Assembly: GCF_900172255.1 (NCBI RefSeq)
Contig: NZ_FWFU01000001.1
Location: forward strand, 682,001 to 746,000
Length of the DNA: 64,000 nucleotides
Direction: 5' to 3'
Source of the DNA: Roseovarius halotolerans
GTDB taxonomy: Bacteria; Pseudomonadota; Alphaproteobacteria; Rhodobacterales; Rhodobacteraceae
Of this stretch, positions 38,253 through 47,494 are shown in pieces (the stretch's first letter is position 1; every line of letters begins with the position of its first letter). A program made the position numbers and the translations under genes. The notes under the pieces were generated by a model. That model ran no database searches and had not been told where the DNA came from. It saw only the letters and a program-made list of their open reading frames with translations.

Positions 38253-38349
38253 CGTTCGAGCGGCGAGAGAAAGCGCGCGATGCGCGGCCTTTCCCTTGGC
38301 GGAGCGCAGGTGTAAGCCTGCTGCGCGAGGACAGAGGAAAGGCGCGGAT

Positions 38350-39174
38350 ATGCCCGATACGATGCTGCTGATCGAGATGCTGGTGATGCTTTTGGTGATC
38401 GGCGCCTTTGCCGGGGTGCTGGCCGGCCTGTTGGGTGTCGGCGGCGGCATCGTGCTGGTGCCGGCGTTTTTCTATGCGTTTCAGACGCTTGGCTATGGCG
38501 GCCCGCAATTGATGCAAATCTGCCTGGCGACATCGCTGGCGACAATCATCGTGACCTCGGTGCGTTCGGTTCTGAGCCATAACAAGAAGGGCGCGGTGGA
38601 ATGGTCGATCCTGCGCACATGGGCGCCGGGGATCGCGGTTGGCGCGGTGATCGGCGTGCTAGTGGCGGCAAGTCTGCGGTCGAGCACACTGCAAGGGGTG
38701 TTCGGTGTGCTGGGTATCATCGTGGGGCTTTACCTTGGGTTCGGGCGCGCGCATTGGCGGCTGGGACCGCAGATGCCGACCGGGATCACGCGGGCGGTCA
38801 TGTCGCCGGTGCTGGGGTTCCTTTCGGTGTTGATGGGGATAGGCGGAGGCAGTTTCGGTGTGCCGATCATGAGCCTTTACGGCGTGCCGATCCATCGGGC
38901 CGTGGCGACGGCGGCAGGGTTCGGCGTGACGATCGCATTGCCGTCGGTGATCGGTTTCCTGTTCCTCGAGATTGCGCCTGAAAACCGCCCGCCACTGACA
39001 TTCGGCGCGGTGAATCTGGTGGCATTCGTCACGGTGATCGCGATGACCCTGATCACGGCCCCGTTGGGTGTGCGGCTGGCGCACGCAACCGACCCCAAGC
39101 CGCTGAAGCGGATCTTCGCGGTGTTCATCACGCTGGTCGCGTTGAACATGCTGCGCAAATCGCTGGGATGGTAG
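38350..39174 (+). CDS. Sulfite exporter TauE/SafE (TSUP) family protein
   Basis: A 274-residue membrane protein with about eight helices. It carries two copies of the family motif: AGLLGVGGGIVLVPAF near 25-40 and SVLMGIGGGSFGVPIM near 160-175. TSUP members export sulfite, organosulfonates or other small anions; the substrate is not clear here. The start at 38350 has GAGGAAAGG upstream. The next gene starts inside its last codons (7-base overlap). Confidence 0.9.
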   Translation: MPDTMLLIEMLVMLLVIGAFAGVLAGLLGVGGGIVLVPAFFYAFQTLGYGGPQLMQICLATSLATIIVTSVRSVLSHNKKGAVEWSILRTWAPGIAVGAVIGVLVAASLRSSTLQGVFGVLGIIVGLYLGFGRAHWRLGPQMPTGITRAVMSPVLGFLSVLMGIGGGSFGVPIMSLYGVPIHRAVATAAGFGVTIALPSVIGFLFLEIAPENRPPLTFGAVNLVAFVTVIAMTLITAPLGVRLAHATDPKPLKRIFAVFITLVALNMLRKSLGW

Positions 39175-39956
39175 CGGAGTTGCACGACAAGGGCTGGGCG
39201 CTGTTTCCGTCCGAAGCCAAGGTCGCGGCATGGGCGGAAGAGGCGCGCGCGGTGGCCTTGCGTCATATTCGCGATCCCGAGGCGCAGGCCAAGTGGCTGC
39301 AATGCGAGGGCACCTGGTTTGTCGGCGTCGACACGCTGCCCAACGGGCCGGATGGCGCAGTGGGGCAGGCGGGGCCGCTATCCGGGGCGGCCTTTCGCGC
39401 CGCCTGCGATCTTTATGGGGTGTTGCCGCTGCATCGCGGTCAGGTTTCGGTGATATATCCCGGCTATCCGCGTCCCCGTGCGGGCGAAAACGAGGCGGCG
39501 GCGCGTTACAGGCTGAAGCGGGACGCGGCGCATGTGGACGGGCTGCTGCCGGTTGGTCCGGCGCGTCAGCGAATGCTGATGGAGCGACATGCCTATATTC
39601 TTGGCTTGCCGCTGACGCCGTGCAACGCCACGGCGAGCCCGATGGTGGTCTGGGAGGGCAGTCACCGGATCATGCGCGACATGTTCGCCGAGGCACTGGA
39701 GGCGCATCCGGAAAGCGACTGGGGCGGGATCGACCTGACCGCGCGCTATCAGGCGGCGCGGCGCGAGGTCTTTGAAACCTGCCAGCGTGTCGAGATCGCT
39801 GCCCAGCCGGGCGAGGCGTATCTCCTGCATCGCCACGCGCTGCACGGTGTTGCGCCATGGGGCAAGGACGCCAAGGCGCCGCCCGAGGGCCGGATGATTG
39901 CCTATTTCCGTCCCGAGCTTCCGGCGGGCACGCGTGATTGGCTGGAACTGGCCTAG
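39168..39956 (+). CDS. Putative 2-oxoglutarate/Fe(II)-type oxygenase-like protein
   Basis: A 262-residue soluble protein. A possible iron site is AAHVDGLLP near 120-128 (H-x-D) with a distal His in LLHRHALHGVAPWG near 225, the spacing expected of phytanoyl-CoA-dioxygenase-like folds. NATASPMVVWEGSHRIM near 160 also fits (jelly-roll strand before the GSH turn). The family is not one I can name with certainty. Overlaps the TSUP gene by 7 bases, so they are coupled. Confidence 0.55.
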   Translation: MVAELHDKGWALFPSEAKVAAWAEEARAVALRHIRDPEAQAKWLQCEGTWFVGVDTLPNGPDGAVGQAGPLSGAAFRAACDLYGVLPLHRGQVSVIYPGYPRPRAGENEAAARYRLKRDAAHVDGLLPVGPARQRMLMERHAYILGLPLTPCNATASPMVVWEGSHRIMRDMFAEALEAHPESDWGGIDLTARYQAARREVFETCQRVEIAAQPGEAYLLHRHALHGVAPWGKDAKAPPEGRMIAYFRPELPAGTRDWLELA

Positions 39957-39965
39957 CGGGCCGCG

Positions 39966-40223
39966 TTAGCCTTGGCTGCGCTTGAGGCGGGCCGCGCGAC
40001 CGCCACGGCGCTTAGCCAGAAGCGGGGCACGGTCCGGCAGGGCGGCCATGATATCGCGCCGCTCTTGCGGTTCCATCCGAGACCAGCGGGCGATCTCGTC
40101 GATGCTGCGGTAACAGCCGGTGCAGATCCGCGCCTCGGGATGCACCACGCAGAGCCGGACACAGGGGCTTTCGACCTCGTCGCGGGTCCAGACCCGGTCG
40201 TTATCGCGCTGCTCGTCCTTCAT
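39966..40223 (-). CDS. DUF1289 family protein
   Basis: An 85-residue protein with the DUF1289 pattern VESPCVRLCVVHPEARICTGC then a helix with DEIARW. Four cysteines (CVRLC, CTGC) suggest a small metal site. The basic C-tail is low complexity. Its ATG overlaps the ruvX stop by 4 bases, so it is the third gene of ccmI-ruvX-DUF1289. Function is unknown. Confidence 0.88.
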   Translation of the reverse strand: MKDEQRDNDRVWTRDEVESPCVRLCVVHPEARICTGCYRSIDEIARWSRMEPQERRDIMAALPDRAPLLAKRRGGRAARLKRSQG

Positions 40224-40696
40224 CTGCCTGCTCTCATGTGACTCAAACGGTCCAATATACCCTGAAGGATATAGGAGGCAGCGACATTGTCGATCACTTC
40301 GGCGCGACGCTTTCGGGTCGTATCCGCCTCCAGCAGGGCGCGTTCGGCGGCAACGGTGGACAGGCGCTCGTCCCAGAAGGCGATCGGCAGGTCGGTCAGC
40401 TTCTCGAGATTGCGGGCGAAGGCGCGGGTCGATTGGCAGCGCGGCCCTTCGGAACCGTCCATGTTGCGCGGCAGGCCGAGAACGATGCCGCCGACCTCGC
40501 GCGCGGTGGTGATTTCGAGCAGCCGGGCGGCGTCGAGGCTGAATTTCCGCCGTTTCACGGTTTCAAGCGGCGTCGCCGCCGACAGGAGCCGGTCGGATAA
40601 CGCGACGCCGATGGTCTTGGTGCCGAGGTCCAGCCCCAGGAGCGCCCGGCCCGCCGGGAGGGCGGCGGCGAAATCCTCGACCGCCTCGCAGATCAT
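40220..40696 (-). CDS. ruvX: RuvX/YqgF, putative pre-16S rRNA nuclease
   Basis: A 158-residue RNase H-fold protein. LLGLDLGTKTIGVALSD near 19-35 and GLPRNMDGSEGPRCQ near 85 are the family motifs; the DERLSTVAAE segment near 120 and DNVAASYILQ near 140 complete it. The start at 40696 overlaps the ccmI stop by 4 bases. The family finishes 16S rRNA 5' ends in other bacteria. Confidence 0.93.
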   Translation of the reverse strand: MICEAVEDFAAALPAGRALLGLDLGTKTIGVALSDRLLSAATPLETVKRRKFSLDAARLLEITTAREVGGIVLGLPRNMDGSEGPRCQSTRAFARNLEKLTDLPIAFWDERLSTVAAERALLEADTTRKRRAEVIDNVAASYILQGILDRLSHMRAGR

Positions 40697-41946
40697 TCGG
40701 CCACGCCGGCGGATTGCGCCGCCTGTCGGAGCATCTCCATCGCCTGTTGGTCCGCCGCGAAAATCCCCTGGGCCTCGGTCCAGATGTCGCGTGCCTGTTC
40801 GGTGTCGCCAAGCACGCCGAGCGCACCGATCAGGCGAGCCCATTCGCTGGCGTTGCCGCCTTCGGTAGCGAGGCGCTCTGAAAGACCCTGCACCATCGAG
40901 CGGATCATCTGATCGCGCTCTTCGGTGCTCATTTCACTTGCGGCTTCGATATCCTCGGCACTGGGGCCGGGGGCGGTGCCGGTTGCGGCGGCGGGCGCAT
41001 CGGGCAGCGGCGGCAGGCTGTAGTCGGTCTCACCTGCGCGCCATGCGACCTCCTCGATATGCTGGCGGATCGGAGCGACCCAGGGCGCGTTCGGATTGCT
41101 TTCGCGCAGCAACGCGTCCCAGGTGCGAAACGCGGCGTCGGGGCGGTCGACCTGCATCAGGTAAAGCCCGAGGTAATAGCGCGCGGGCGCGTTGCGCGGG
41201 TCGCGTTCGAGTGCGCTGCGCAGCGCCTCCTCGGCATCCTTCGAGACATAGCCCCCCGCGGCGCTGACCATCAGCTCGGCCAGGTAGGTGTAGTCGGAGG
41301 CGCTGGCATCCGCGGATTTCACGTCGATGATGCGCTGCTGCGCCGCGTAAGCCGCCTTGTAGTCGCCAAGTGCGGCTTCGTTGCGCGCCAGAAGGGTCAA
41401 ACCGCGAAGATCATCGGGGCGCTTTTCGACAGTGTCACGCAGGCGCTCCATCAGCTCGAGGAACTGCGGCGTGGCCTCGGGGTTGAGATCGGCGGCAGGC
41501 ATCTGCGCCTCGATCTCGGCCTGGGCAAGACGGTTCGCGCGGGCCGCGTCCGATTGCGCGACGCGCGACTTGAGCGGCAGGTCGGAATAGCCGGGCGCGC
41601 CAAGCTGGCTGTAAAGCCCGACCGACCCCGCCGCCAGCACCAGCACCAGCAAGAGGGCCGCCACGCGGCCGCCGCGACTGGGTTGACCGCCGCTGTCGCC
41701 GCCCTCGCGCAGCTGCGCATCGGCGCTCAGAACCCGGCGAGAGATTTCCGCGCGTGTGCGTTCGGCATCCTCGGGGCCGACAACCCCGCGCGCAAGGTCG
41801 CGATCCACCTCCTTGAGCTGGTCGCGATAGACCTGCAGGTCATAGGCCGCAGGCGGCTTGTCGCCGACACGACCCCGAAGAAGGGTCAGCCCCAGAATGA
41901 TGCTGACCACAAGCGCAAGCGCGCCACTGACGATCCAGAAAACCAT
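40693..41946 (-). CDS. ccmI: CcmI, c-type cytochrome biogenesis protein
   Basis: A 417-residue membrane protein. Two N-terminal helices (about 4-22 and 93-112) bracket a cytoplasmic loop with YRDQLKEVDRDLARGVV, the CcmI leucine-zipper-like loop. The periplasmic C-terminal half is a TPR domain (EEALRSALERDPRNAPARYYLGLYLM) that binds apocytochrome c. It hands apocytochrome to the CcmFH heme ligation complex. First gene of a minus-strand operon with ruvX. Confidence 0.92.
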   Translation of the reverse strand: MVFWIVSGALALVVSIILGLTLLRGRVGDKPPAAYDLQVYRDQLKEVDRDLARGVVGPEDAERTRAEISRRVLSADAQLREGGDSGGQPSRGGRVAALLLVLVLAAGSVGLYSQLGAPGYSDLPLKSRVAQSDAARANRLAQAEIEAQMPAADLNPEATPQFLELMERLRDTVEKRPDDLRGLTLLARNEAALGDYKAAYAAQQRIIDVKSADASASDYTYLAELMVSAAGGYVSKDAEEALRSALERDPRNAPARYYLGLYLMQVDRPDAAFRTWDALLRESNPNAPWVAPIRQHIEEVAWRAGETDYSLPPLPDAPAAATGTAPGPSAEDIEAASEMSTEERDQMIRSMVQGLSERLATEGGNASEWARLIGALGVLGDTEQARDIWTEAQGIFAADQQAMEMLRQAAQSAGVAE

Positions 41947-42163
41947 GCTTACTCCGCCAAATCCGTCCCTCCATGTAGCGACCCGCGCCCGTGGAAAAAA
42001 GAGGCAAAGGCGCGCAGGGCAACGGGTGGATCGCGGCGTGATGTCTCAATGTCGCGAATTGGGCGTTTTATGCCGCGCCGGGTATCCTTTGAATCAGGGT
42101 TCTGTCGCATTACGCTGGCATGGCAGGATGTCCTGCGATTCCAACACTCTTCAGAGAGCGCGC

Positions 42164-43408
42164 ATGAAACGTTACTCCGCCTTTGCCGTCGCCCGCGAAG
42201 CCCTGCGCAACCATATGGGCTGGGAGCGGGCCTGGGCCTCGCCCGAGCCCAAGAAGAAATACGATGTGATCATCGTGGGCGCCGGGGGGCATGGTCTGGC
42301 GACGGCCTATTACCTGGGCAAGAATTTCGGCATCACCAATGTCGCGGTGCTGGAAAAGGGCTGGCTCGGTGGTGGCAACACGGGGCGCAACACCACGATC
42401 ATCCGCTCGAATTACCTACAGGATGCCTCGGCGGCGATCTACGAGAAGTCGCGCAGCCTCTATGAGACGCTGAGCCAGGACCTGAACTACAACATCATGT
42501 ACAGCCCGCGGGGCGTTATGATGCTGGCGCAGACCCAGCACGAGGTGCGCGGTTATGAGCGCACCGCCCATGCCAATGCGCTGCAGGGCGTGACGACCGA
42601 GTTCATATCGCCCGCACGGGTCAAGGAACTGGTGCCGATCATCAACCTCGAGGGGCCGCGCTATCCGGTTCTGGGAGCGCTCTGGCAGGCGCGCGCGGGC
42701 ACGGCGCGCCATGACGCGGTGGCCTGGGGCTATGCGCGGGCGTGCAGCGCCATGGGCATGGATATCATCCAGAAATGCGAGGTCACCGGCATCAGCCGCG
42801 ACGGCGGGCGCGTGACGGGCGTCAGCACCAACCGGGGCGACATCGCCTGTGACAAACTGGGCATCGTCGTTGCGGGCCATTCGGGCCATCTGGCGGACAT
42901 GGCGGGCTTCCGCCTGCCGATCGAATCCGTGGCCCTGCAGGCGCTGGTCAGCGAGCCGATCAAGCCCTGCATGGACGTGGTCGTGATGGCCAACACCGTG
43001 CATGGCTACATGAGCCAGTCCGACAAGGGCGAGATGGTGATCGGCGGCGGCGCGGATGGATACAACAACTTCACGCAGCGCGGATCGTTCCACCATATCG
43101 AGGAAACCGTGCGCGCCCTGGTCGAGACCTTCCCGATGATCAGCCGCCTCAAGATGTTGCGCCAGTGGGGCGGCATCGTGGACATGACCGGGGATCGCTC
43201 GCCGATCCTGTCGAAAACGCCTGTCGAGGGCGTGTTCATCAATTGCGGCTGGGGCACCGGCGGGTTCAAGGCGATTCCCGGCTCTGGCTGGGGGTTCGCG
43301 GAACTGATGGCCAAGGGGCATTCGCCGCTGACATCGGAATTCGGGCTGGAACGCTTCCGCGAAGGCCGCTTCATCGACGAAAGCGTCGCCGCGGGGGTGG
43401 CGCATTGA
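42164..43408 (+). CDS. soxB: Sarcosine oxidase subunit beta
   Basis: A 414-residue flavoprotein of the DAO family. The Rossmann motif VIIVGAGGHGLATAYYLGKNFG is near 36-57, and the N-terminal MKRYSAFAVAREALRNHMGWERAW is typical of heterotetrameric SoxB. It oxidises sarcosine to glycine with transfer of the methyl group to tetrahydrofolate. The start is ATG 42164 (weak AGAGAG site). soxD follows 85 bases later. Confidence 0.95.
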   Translation: MKRYSAFAVAREALRNHMGWERAWASPEPKKKYDVIIVGAGGHGLATAYYLGKNFGITNVAVLEKGWLGGGNTGRNTTIIRSNYLQDASAAIYEKSRSLYETLSQDLNYNIMYSPRGVMMLAQTQHEVRGYERTAHANALQGVTTEFISPARVKELVPIINLEGPRYPVLGALWQARAGTARHDAVAWGYARACSAMGMDIIQKCEVTGISRDGGRVTGVSTNRGDIACDKLGIVVAGHSGHLADMAGFRLPIESVALQALVSEPIKPCMDVVVMANTVHGYMSQSDKGEMVIGGGADGYNNFTQRGSFHHIEETVRALVETFPMISRLKMLRQWGGIVDMTGDRSPILSKTPVEGVFINCGWGTGGFKAIPGSGWGFAELMAKGHSPLTSEFGLERFREGRFIDESVAAGVAH

Positions 43409-43493
43409 TGGCCGGTTCATTCGCAAGATCGACAGACGCATTTCGCCGGGGCCGTCAGACGCGCCCTGGCTATCAGATCACCGGAGGCACGAC

Positions 43494-43823
43494 ATGCTGA
43501 TCCTGACCTGCCCCTGCTGCGGTGTGACCGCGGAAGAGACCGAATTTCATGGCGGCGGCGAGGCGCATATCAAGCGCTACGGCCCCGGTTCGAGCGATGA
43601 CGAGTTCCACGGCTACCTGTTCGAGAAGGTGAACCCCAAGGGTGTGCATTTCGAGCGCTGGCGCCATGCCAATGGCTGCGGCAAGTGGTTTCACGCCGCG
43701 CGCTGCACCGTCACGCTCGAGGTATTCGGCACCTATAGCGCGCAGACCACCGAGCCGCCGCAGGATATCAAGGACAAGATCTCGGCCAAGCGGCCGGGCT
43801 GGAGCTGGAGAGAGTTCGCATGA
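43494..43823 (+). CDS. soxD: Sarcosine oxidase subunit delta
   Basis: A 109-residue protein with a zinc-binding CPCCG at 6-10 and later Cys in NGCGKWFHAARC, both standard for SoxD. It is a small structural subunit of the heterotetramer. Its stop overlaps soxA by 4 bases. The 85-base gap before it contains no convincing gene. Confidence 0.94.
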   Translation: MLILTCPCCGVTAEETEFHGGGEAHIKRYGPGSSDDEFHGYLFEKVNPKGVHFERWRHANGCGKWFHAARCTVTLEVFGTYSAQTTEPPQDIKDKISAKRPGWSWREFA

Positions 43824-46800
43824 GCACACGTCTGGCCAATGGCGGCCGCCTTCTGAACAAGGCGCAGCCGCTGGAATTCACCTTCAACGGCAAGCGCCTG
43901 AAGGGGGTCGAGGGCGATACGCTGGCCTCGGCGCTGCTGGCCAATGACCAGATGCTGGTTGGGCGCTCGTTCAAGTATCACCGCCCGCGCGGGATCGTGT
44001 CGAGCGGTTCCGAAGAGCCCAACGCGCTGGTGGGTCTGGGCGAGGACGCCCGGTTCGAGCCCAACCAGCGGGTCACCACCACCGAGCTTTTCGACGGGCT
44101 GACCTGTGCGAGCCAGAACCACTGGCCGAGCCTTGAATTCGACGTGGGCGCGATCAACGCGAAACTGTCGCGCTTCCTGCCCGCGGGTTTCTATTACAAG
44201 ACCTTCATGTTCCCGCGCTCATTCTGGAAGCATGTCTATGAACCGATCATCCGCCAGTCGGCGGGTCTGGGCCGCGCGCCGCGCGACCGCGATCAGGACA
44301 GCTACGAGCATTTCTATGCCTTCTTCGATGTCGTCGTCATCGGTGGCGGTGTTGCCGGGCTTCAGGCCGCCAAGGCGGCGGGCGAAGCGGGTGCCAAGGT
44401 GCTGTTGATGGAGCAGACCCCCCATTGGGGCGGGCGCGCGCCGGTCGATGGCGGCACGGTGGACGGGCAGCCTGTGGATAAGTTCGTGGACGAAATCGTT
44501 TCCAAATTGGAAACGATGGAGAATGTCACCCTGCGCCGCCGCATGATGGGGGCTGGGGTTTACGATCACGGCTATGTTCTGGGCTACGAGCGGGTGAAAG
44601 ACCATCGCCCGGACTCGATCGGGCCGCGTCACCGGCTGTGGCGTATTCGCGCCGGGCAGGTGGTGACCGCGACGGGCGCGATCGAGCGGCCTATCTGTTT
44701 CTCGGGGAACGATGTGCCGGGGGTCATGCTGGCCTCTGCGGTGCGCGATTATGCGGTCGATTACGGGGTGTCGGTCGGGGATCGCACCGTGGTCGTGACC
44801 AATAACGACGATGCCTATCGCACCGCGATCACCCTTAAAAATCTGGGGCTGGAGATTCCGGCCATCATCGACGCCCGCGCCGGTGGCGGCGGCGCTCTGG
44901 CGGGCGAGGCGATCGAGCTGGGGATTCGGGTCGAGAACGGCAAGGGCATTGCCCGCGTCAAGGGCAATAAGCGGGTCGAGGCCGTGGAAATCTGCGTGCA
45001 GGCCGGTGAAGGTGCTGCGCTGGAGACGATCAAATGCGACGCGGTCGCCATGTCGGGAGGCTGGTCGCCGGTCGTGCATCTTTGGTCCCATTGCGGCGGT
45101 AAGCTGTTGTGGGATGATGAAAAAGCCATGTTCCGCCCGGATGTGGATAACGCGCCGACCGGTGCCGGTGGCGAGGGCTTCGTGCGCTGCGCCGGGACGG
45201 CCGAGGGGCATCTGGATCTGGATGACGTGCTGAAAAGCGCCGATGCGGCGGGCAAGGCGGCGGCCGGTGCGACGGGTCACACGCCCAAGCGCAGCAAGAC
45301 GCCGGTCGGGGACAATCCGCGAGAGGCCGGAATCGAGCCGGTCTGGCTGATGCCGCAAGGCGCGGGCGTCAAGCTGCGGATGAAGGCGTGGCTGGATTAC
45401 CAGAACGACGTCAAGGTCAGCGATGTTCAGCTGGCGGCGCGCGAGGGCTTTGAATCGGTCGAGCACGCCAAGCGTTACACGACGCTTGGCATGGCCACCG
45501 ACCAAGGCAAGCTGAGCAATATCAACGGGCTTGCGATCCTTTCGGATGCATTGGGTCAACCCATTCCGCAGACGGGCACGACCACCTTCCGACCGCCCTA
45601 TACGCCGATCTCGCTTGCGTCGATCGCGGGCGAGGCGCGCGATGAGACGTTCCAGCCGCTGCGCAAGACGCCGATGCATGGCTGGCACGCCGAAAACGGT
45701 GCCTATTGGGAACCCGTGGGCGCCTGGCGGCGACCCTATTGTTTCCCGAAACCGGGTGAGAGCATCGAAGATGCCGTTCAGCGCGAGGTCAAGGCCACGC
45801 GCGACAGCCTTGGTCTTCTGGATGCGTCGACGCTGGGCAAGATCATCGTCAAGGGGCCCGATGCGGGGCGGTTCCTCGACATGCTTTACACGAACATGAT
45901 GTCGACGCTGAAGCCGGGGCGCTGCCGCTACGGTCTGATGTGCAACGAGAACGGTTTCCTGATGGATGACGGCGTGGTCGCGCGTCTCGATGAGGAAACA
46001 TTCCTCTGTCACACCACGACGGGCGGCGCCGAGTCGATCCATGCGCATATGGAAGAGTGGCTTCAGACCGAATGGTGGGACTGGAAGGTCTACACGGCCA
46101 ACGTGACTGAGCAGTTCGCGCAGGTCGCCGTGGTCGGACCGAAGGCGCGCAAGGTGCTGGAGAAGCTGACCGATGACGATATCAGTGCCGAGGCGCTGAC
46201 ATTCATGGGTTGGACGGATGTGACATTCGGCGCGATCCGGGCGCGGGTGTTCCGCATCTCGTTCTCGGGCGAGCTGAGCTATGAAATCGCCGTTCCCGCC
46301 AGTCAGGGCCGCGCGTTCTGGGACATGGTGTTGCAGGCGGGCGCGGAATTCGGCGTGACCACATACGGAACGGAAGCGCTGCACATCATGCGCGCCGAGA
46401 AGGGCTTCATCATGATCGGTGACGAGACCGACGGCACGGTGATCCCGCAGGACCTGGGCCTCGATTGGGCAATCTCGAAGAAGAAGACCGATTTCCTAGG
46501 GAAACGCGCGCAGGAGCGCCGCCACATGAGCGACCCGACCCGCTGGAAGCTGGTGGGACTGGAAACGCTGGACGGGGCGACCCTGCCGGACGGGGCCTAT
46601 GCCACCGCCGAGGGCAACAACGCCAATGGCCAGCGCAATGTGCAGGGGCGCGTGACATCGACCTATCATTCGCCGACCCTTGGGCGGGGCATCGCCATGG
46701 GGCTGGTACTGAACGGACCGGACCGGATGGGTGAGGTGCTGGAATTCCCGAAGGTCGACGGCACCGTGATGCGCGCCAAGATCGTCGAGCCGGTTTTCTA

Positions 46801-46831
46801 CGACAAGGACGGGGAGAAGCAGAATGTCTGA
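43820..46831 (+). CDS. soxA: Sarcosine oxidase subunit alpha
   Basis: A 1003-residue protein. The N-terminal ferredoxin-like domain (FNGKRLKGVEGDTLASALLAN) is followed by a pyridine nucleotide disulfide oxidoreductase domain with VVVIGGGVAGLQAAKAAGEAG near 172 and a C-terminal aminomethyltransferase (GCV_T) domain (about 600-1003) that binds folate. Overlaps soxD by 4 and soxG by 8 bases. It carries the NAD and folate sites of the complex. Confidence 0.95.
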   Translation: MSTRLANGGRLLNKAQPLEFTFNGKRLKGVEGDTLASALLANDQMLVGRSFKYHRPRGIVSSGSEEPNALVGLGEDARFEPNQRVTTTELFDGLTCASQNHWPSLEFDVGAINAKLSRFLPAGFYYKTFMFPRSFWKHVYEPIIRQSAGLGRAPRDRDQDSYEHFYAFFDVVVIGGGVAGLQAAKAAGEAGAKVLLMEQTPHWGGRAPVDGGTVDGQPVDKFVDEIVSKLETMENVTLRRRMMGAGVYDHGYVLGYERVKDHRPDSIGPRHRLWRIRAGQVVTATGAIERPICFSGNDVPGVMLASAVRDYAVDYGVSVGDRTVVVTNNDDAYRTAITLKNLGLEIPAIIDARAGGGGALAGEAIELGIRVENGKGIARVKGNKRVEAVEICVQAGEGAALETIKCDAVAMSGGWSPVVHLWSHCGGKLLWDDEKAMFRPDVDNAPTGAGGEGFVRCAGTAEGHLDLDDVLKSADAAGKAAAGATGHTPKRSKTPVGDNPREAGIEPVWLMPQGAGVKLRMKAWLDYQNDVKVSDVQLAAREGFESVEHAKRYTTLGMATDQGKLSNINGLAILSDALGQPIPQTGTTTFRPPYTPISLASIAGEARDETFQPLRKTPMHGWHAENGAYWEPVGAWRRPYCFPKPGESIEDAVQREVKATRDSLGLLDASTLGKIIVKGPDAGRFLDMLYTNMMSTLKPGRCRYGLMCNENGFLMDDGVVARLDEETFLCHTTTGGAESIHAHMEEWLQTEWWDWKVYTANVTEQFAQVAVVGPKARKVLEKLTDDDISAEALTFMGWTDVTFGAIRARVFRISFSGELSYEIAVPASQGRAFWDMVLQAGAEFGVTTYGTEALHIMRAEKGFIMIGDETDGTVIPQDLGLDWAISKKKTDFLGKRAQERRHMSDPTRWKLVGLETLDGATLPDGAYATAEGNNANGQRNVQGRVTSTYHSPTLGRGIAMGLVLNGPDRMGEVLEFPKVDGTVMRAKIVEPVFYDKDGEKQNV

Positions 46832-47396
46832 GTCCGTGAGCGCCCTCGGCGGTGCATCCCATGAGGGTTTCGTCCGCGCCGAGGATATGGGCCTGCGGGC
46901 CATGATCACGCTGCGCGGCGATCTGGCTTCGGCCAAGCTGCGCAAGGCGGTGAAGGGCGCGACCGGGCTCGATATGCCCGAGCAGCGCCGGATCGCGGTG
47001 GCGGATGACAGGTCGGTGGCCTGGATGTCGCCCGACGAGTTGCTGATCCTTGGCCCTTACAGCGAGGCAGGGACACTGCGCGAGACGCTGGAAAAGGGCC
47101 TCGCGGGCGAACATGCGCTGGTGGCCGACGTGTCGGACGCGCGTGCATTGTTGCGCGTTTCGGGCGGGACGGGCGTGCGTGAGGTCATCGCCAAGCTCTG
47201 TCCGGTGGATATGGCGGCCGAGGCATTTGGGCCCGGCCAGTTCCGCCGTACCCGCATGGCGCAGATCCCGGCGGCGATCTGGATGCCCGACGAGCAAAGC
47301 GTGCAGGTTATCTGCTTCCGGTCGGTCGCGGAATACGCCTTCAATCTTCTGAGGAACGCCGCCGCACCCGGCAGCGAGACGGGGTTGTTCATCTGA
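46824..47396 (+). CDS. soxG: Sarcosine oxidase subunit gamma
   Basis: A 190-residue protein with the SoxG pattern DDRSVAWMSPDELLILGP and a C-terminal CFRSVAEYAFNLLRNAA. It is the fourth subunit of the heterotetramer and is coupled to soxA by an 8-base overlap. Last gene of the operon. Confidence 0.93.
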   Translation: MSESVSALGGASHEGFVRAEDMGLRAMITLRGDLASAKLRKAVKGATGLDMPEQRRIAVADDRSVAWMSPDELLILGPYSEAGTLRETLEKGLAGEHALVADVSDARALLRVSGGTGVREVIAKLCPVDMAAEAFGPGQFRRTRMAQIPAAIWMPDEQSVQVICFRSVAEYAFNLLRNAAAPGSETGLFI

Positions 47397-47426
47397 GGGC
47401 TGGCGCGGAAAATTCCCGCCTGCCCC

Positions 47427-47457
47427 TTGACCTTACAGCGCCAAGGTCACCATGTAG
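47427..47457 (+). promoter_or_regulatory. Candidate sodB promoter with MerR-type operator
   Basis: TTGACC (47427-47432) and ATGTAG (47452-47457) are 19 bases apart, too long for a normal promoter. A dyad TGACCTT (47428-47434) / AAGGTCA (47443-47449) fills the spacer. A 19-base spacer with a dyad inside is the signature of MerR-family activated promoters (SoxR, CueR type). Confidence 0.4.
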
Positions 47458-47494
47458 AGCCACACGCATTCCAATAACGAACAGGGGGCCCAAA

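Noticed and set aside
44219..46384. 721-codon open frame opposite soxA
   Set aside because: Composition of an antisense shadow; soxA is clearly the gene.
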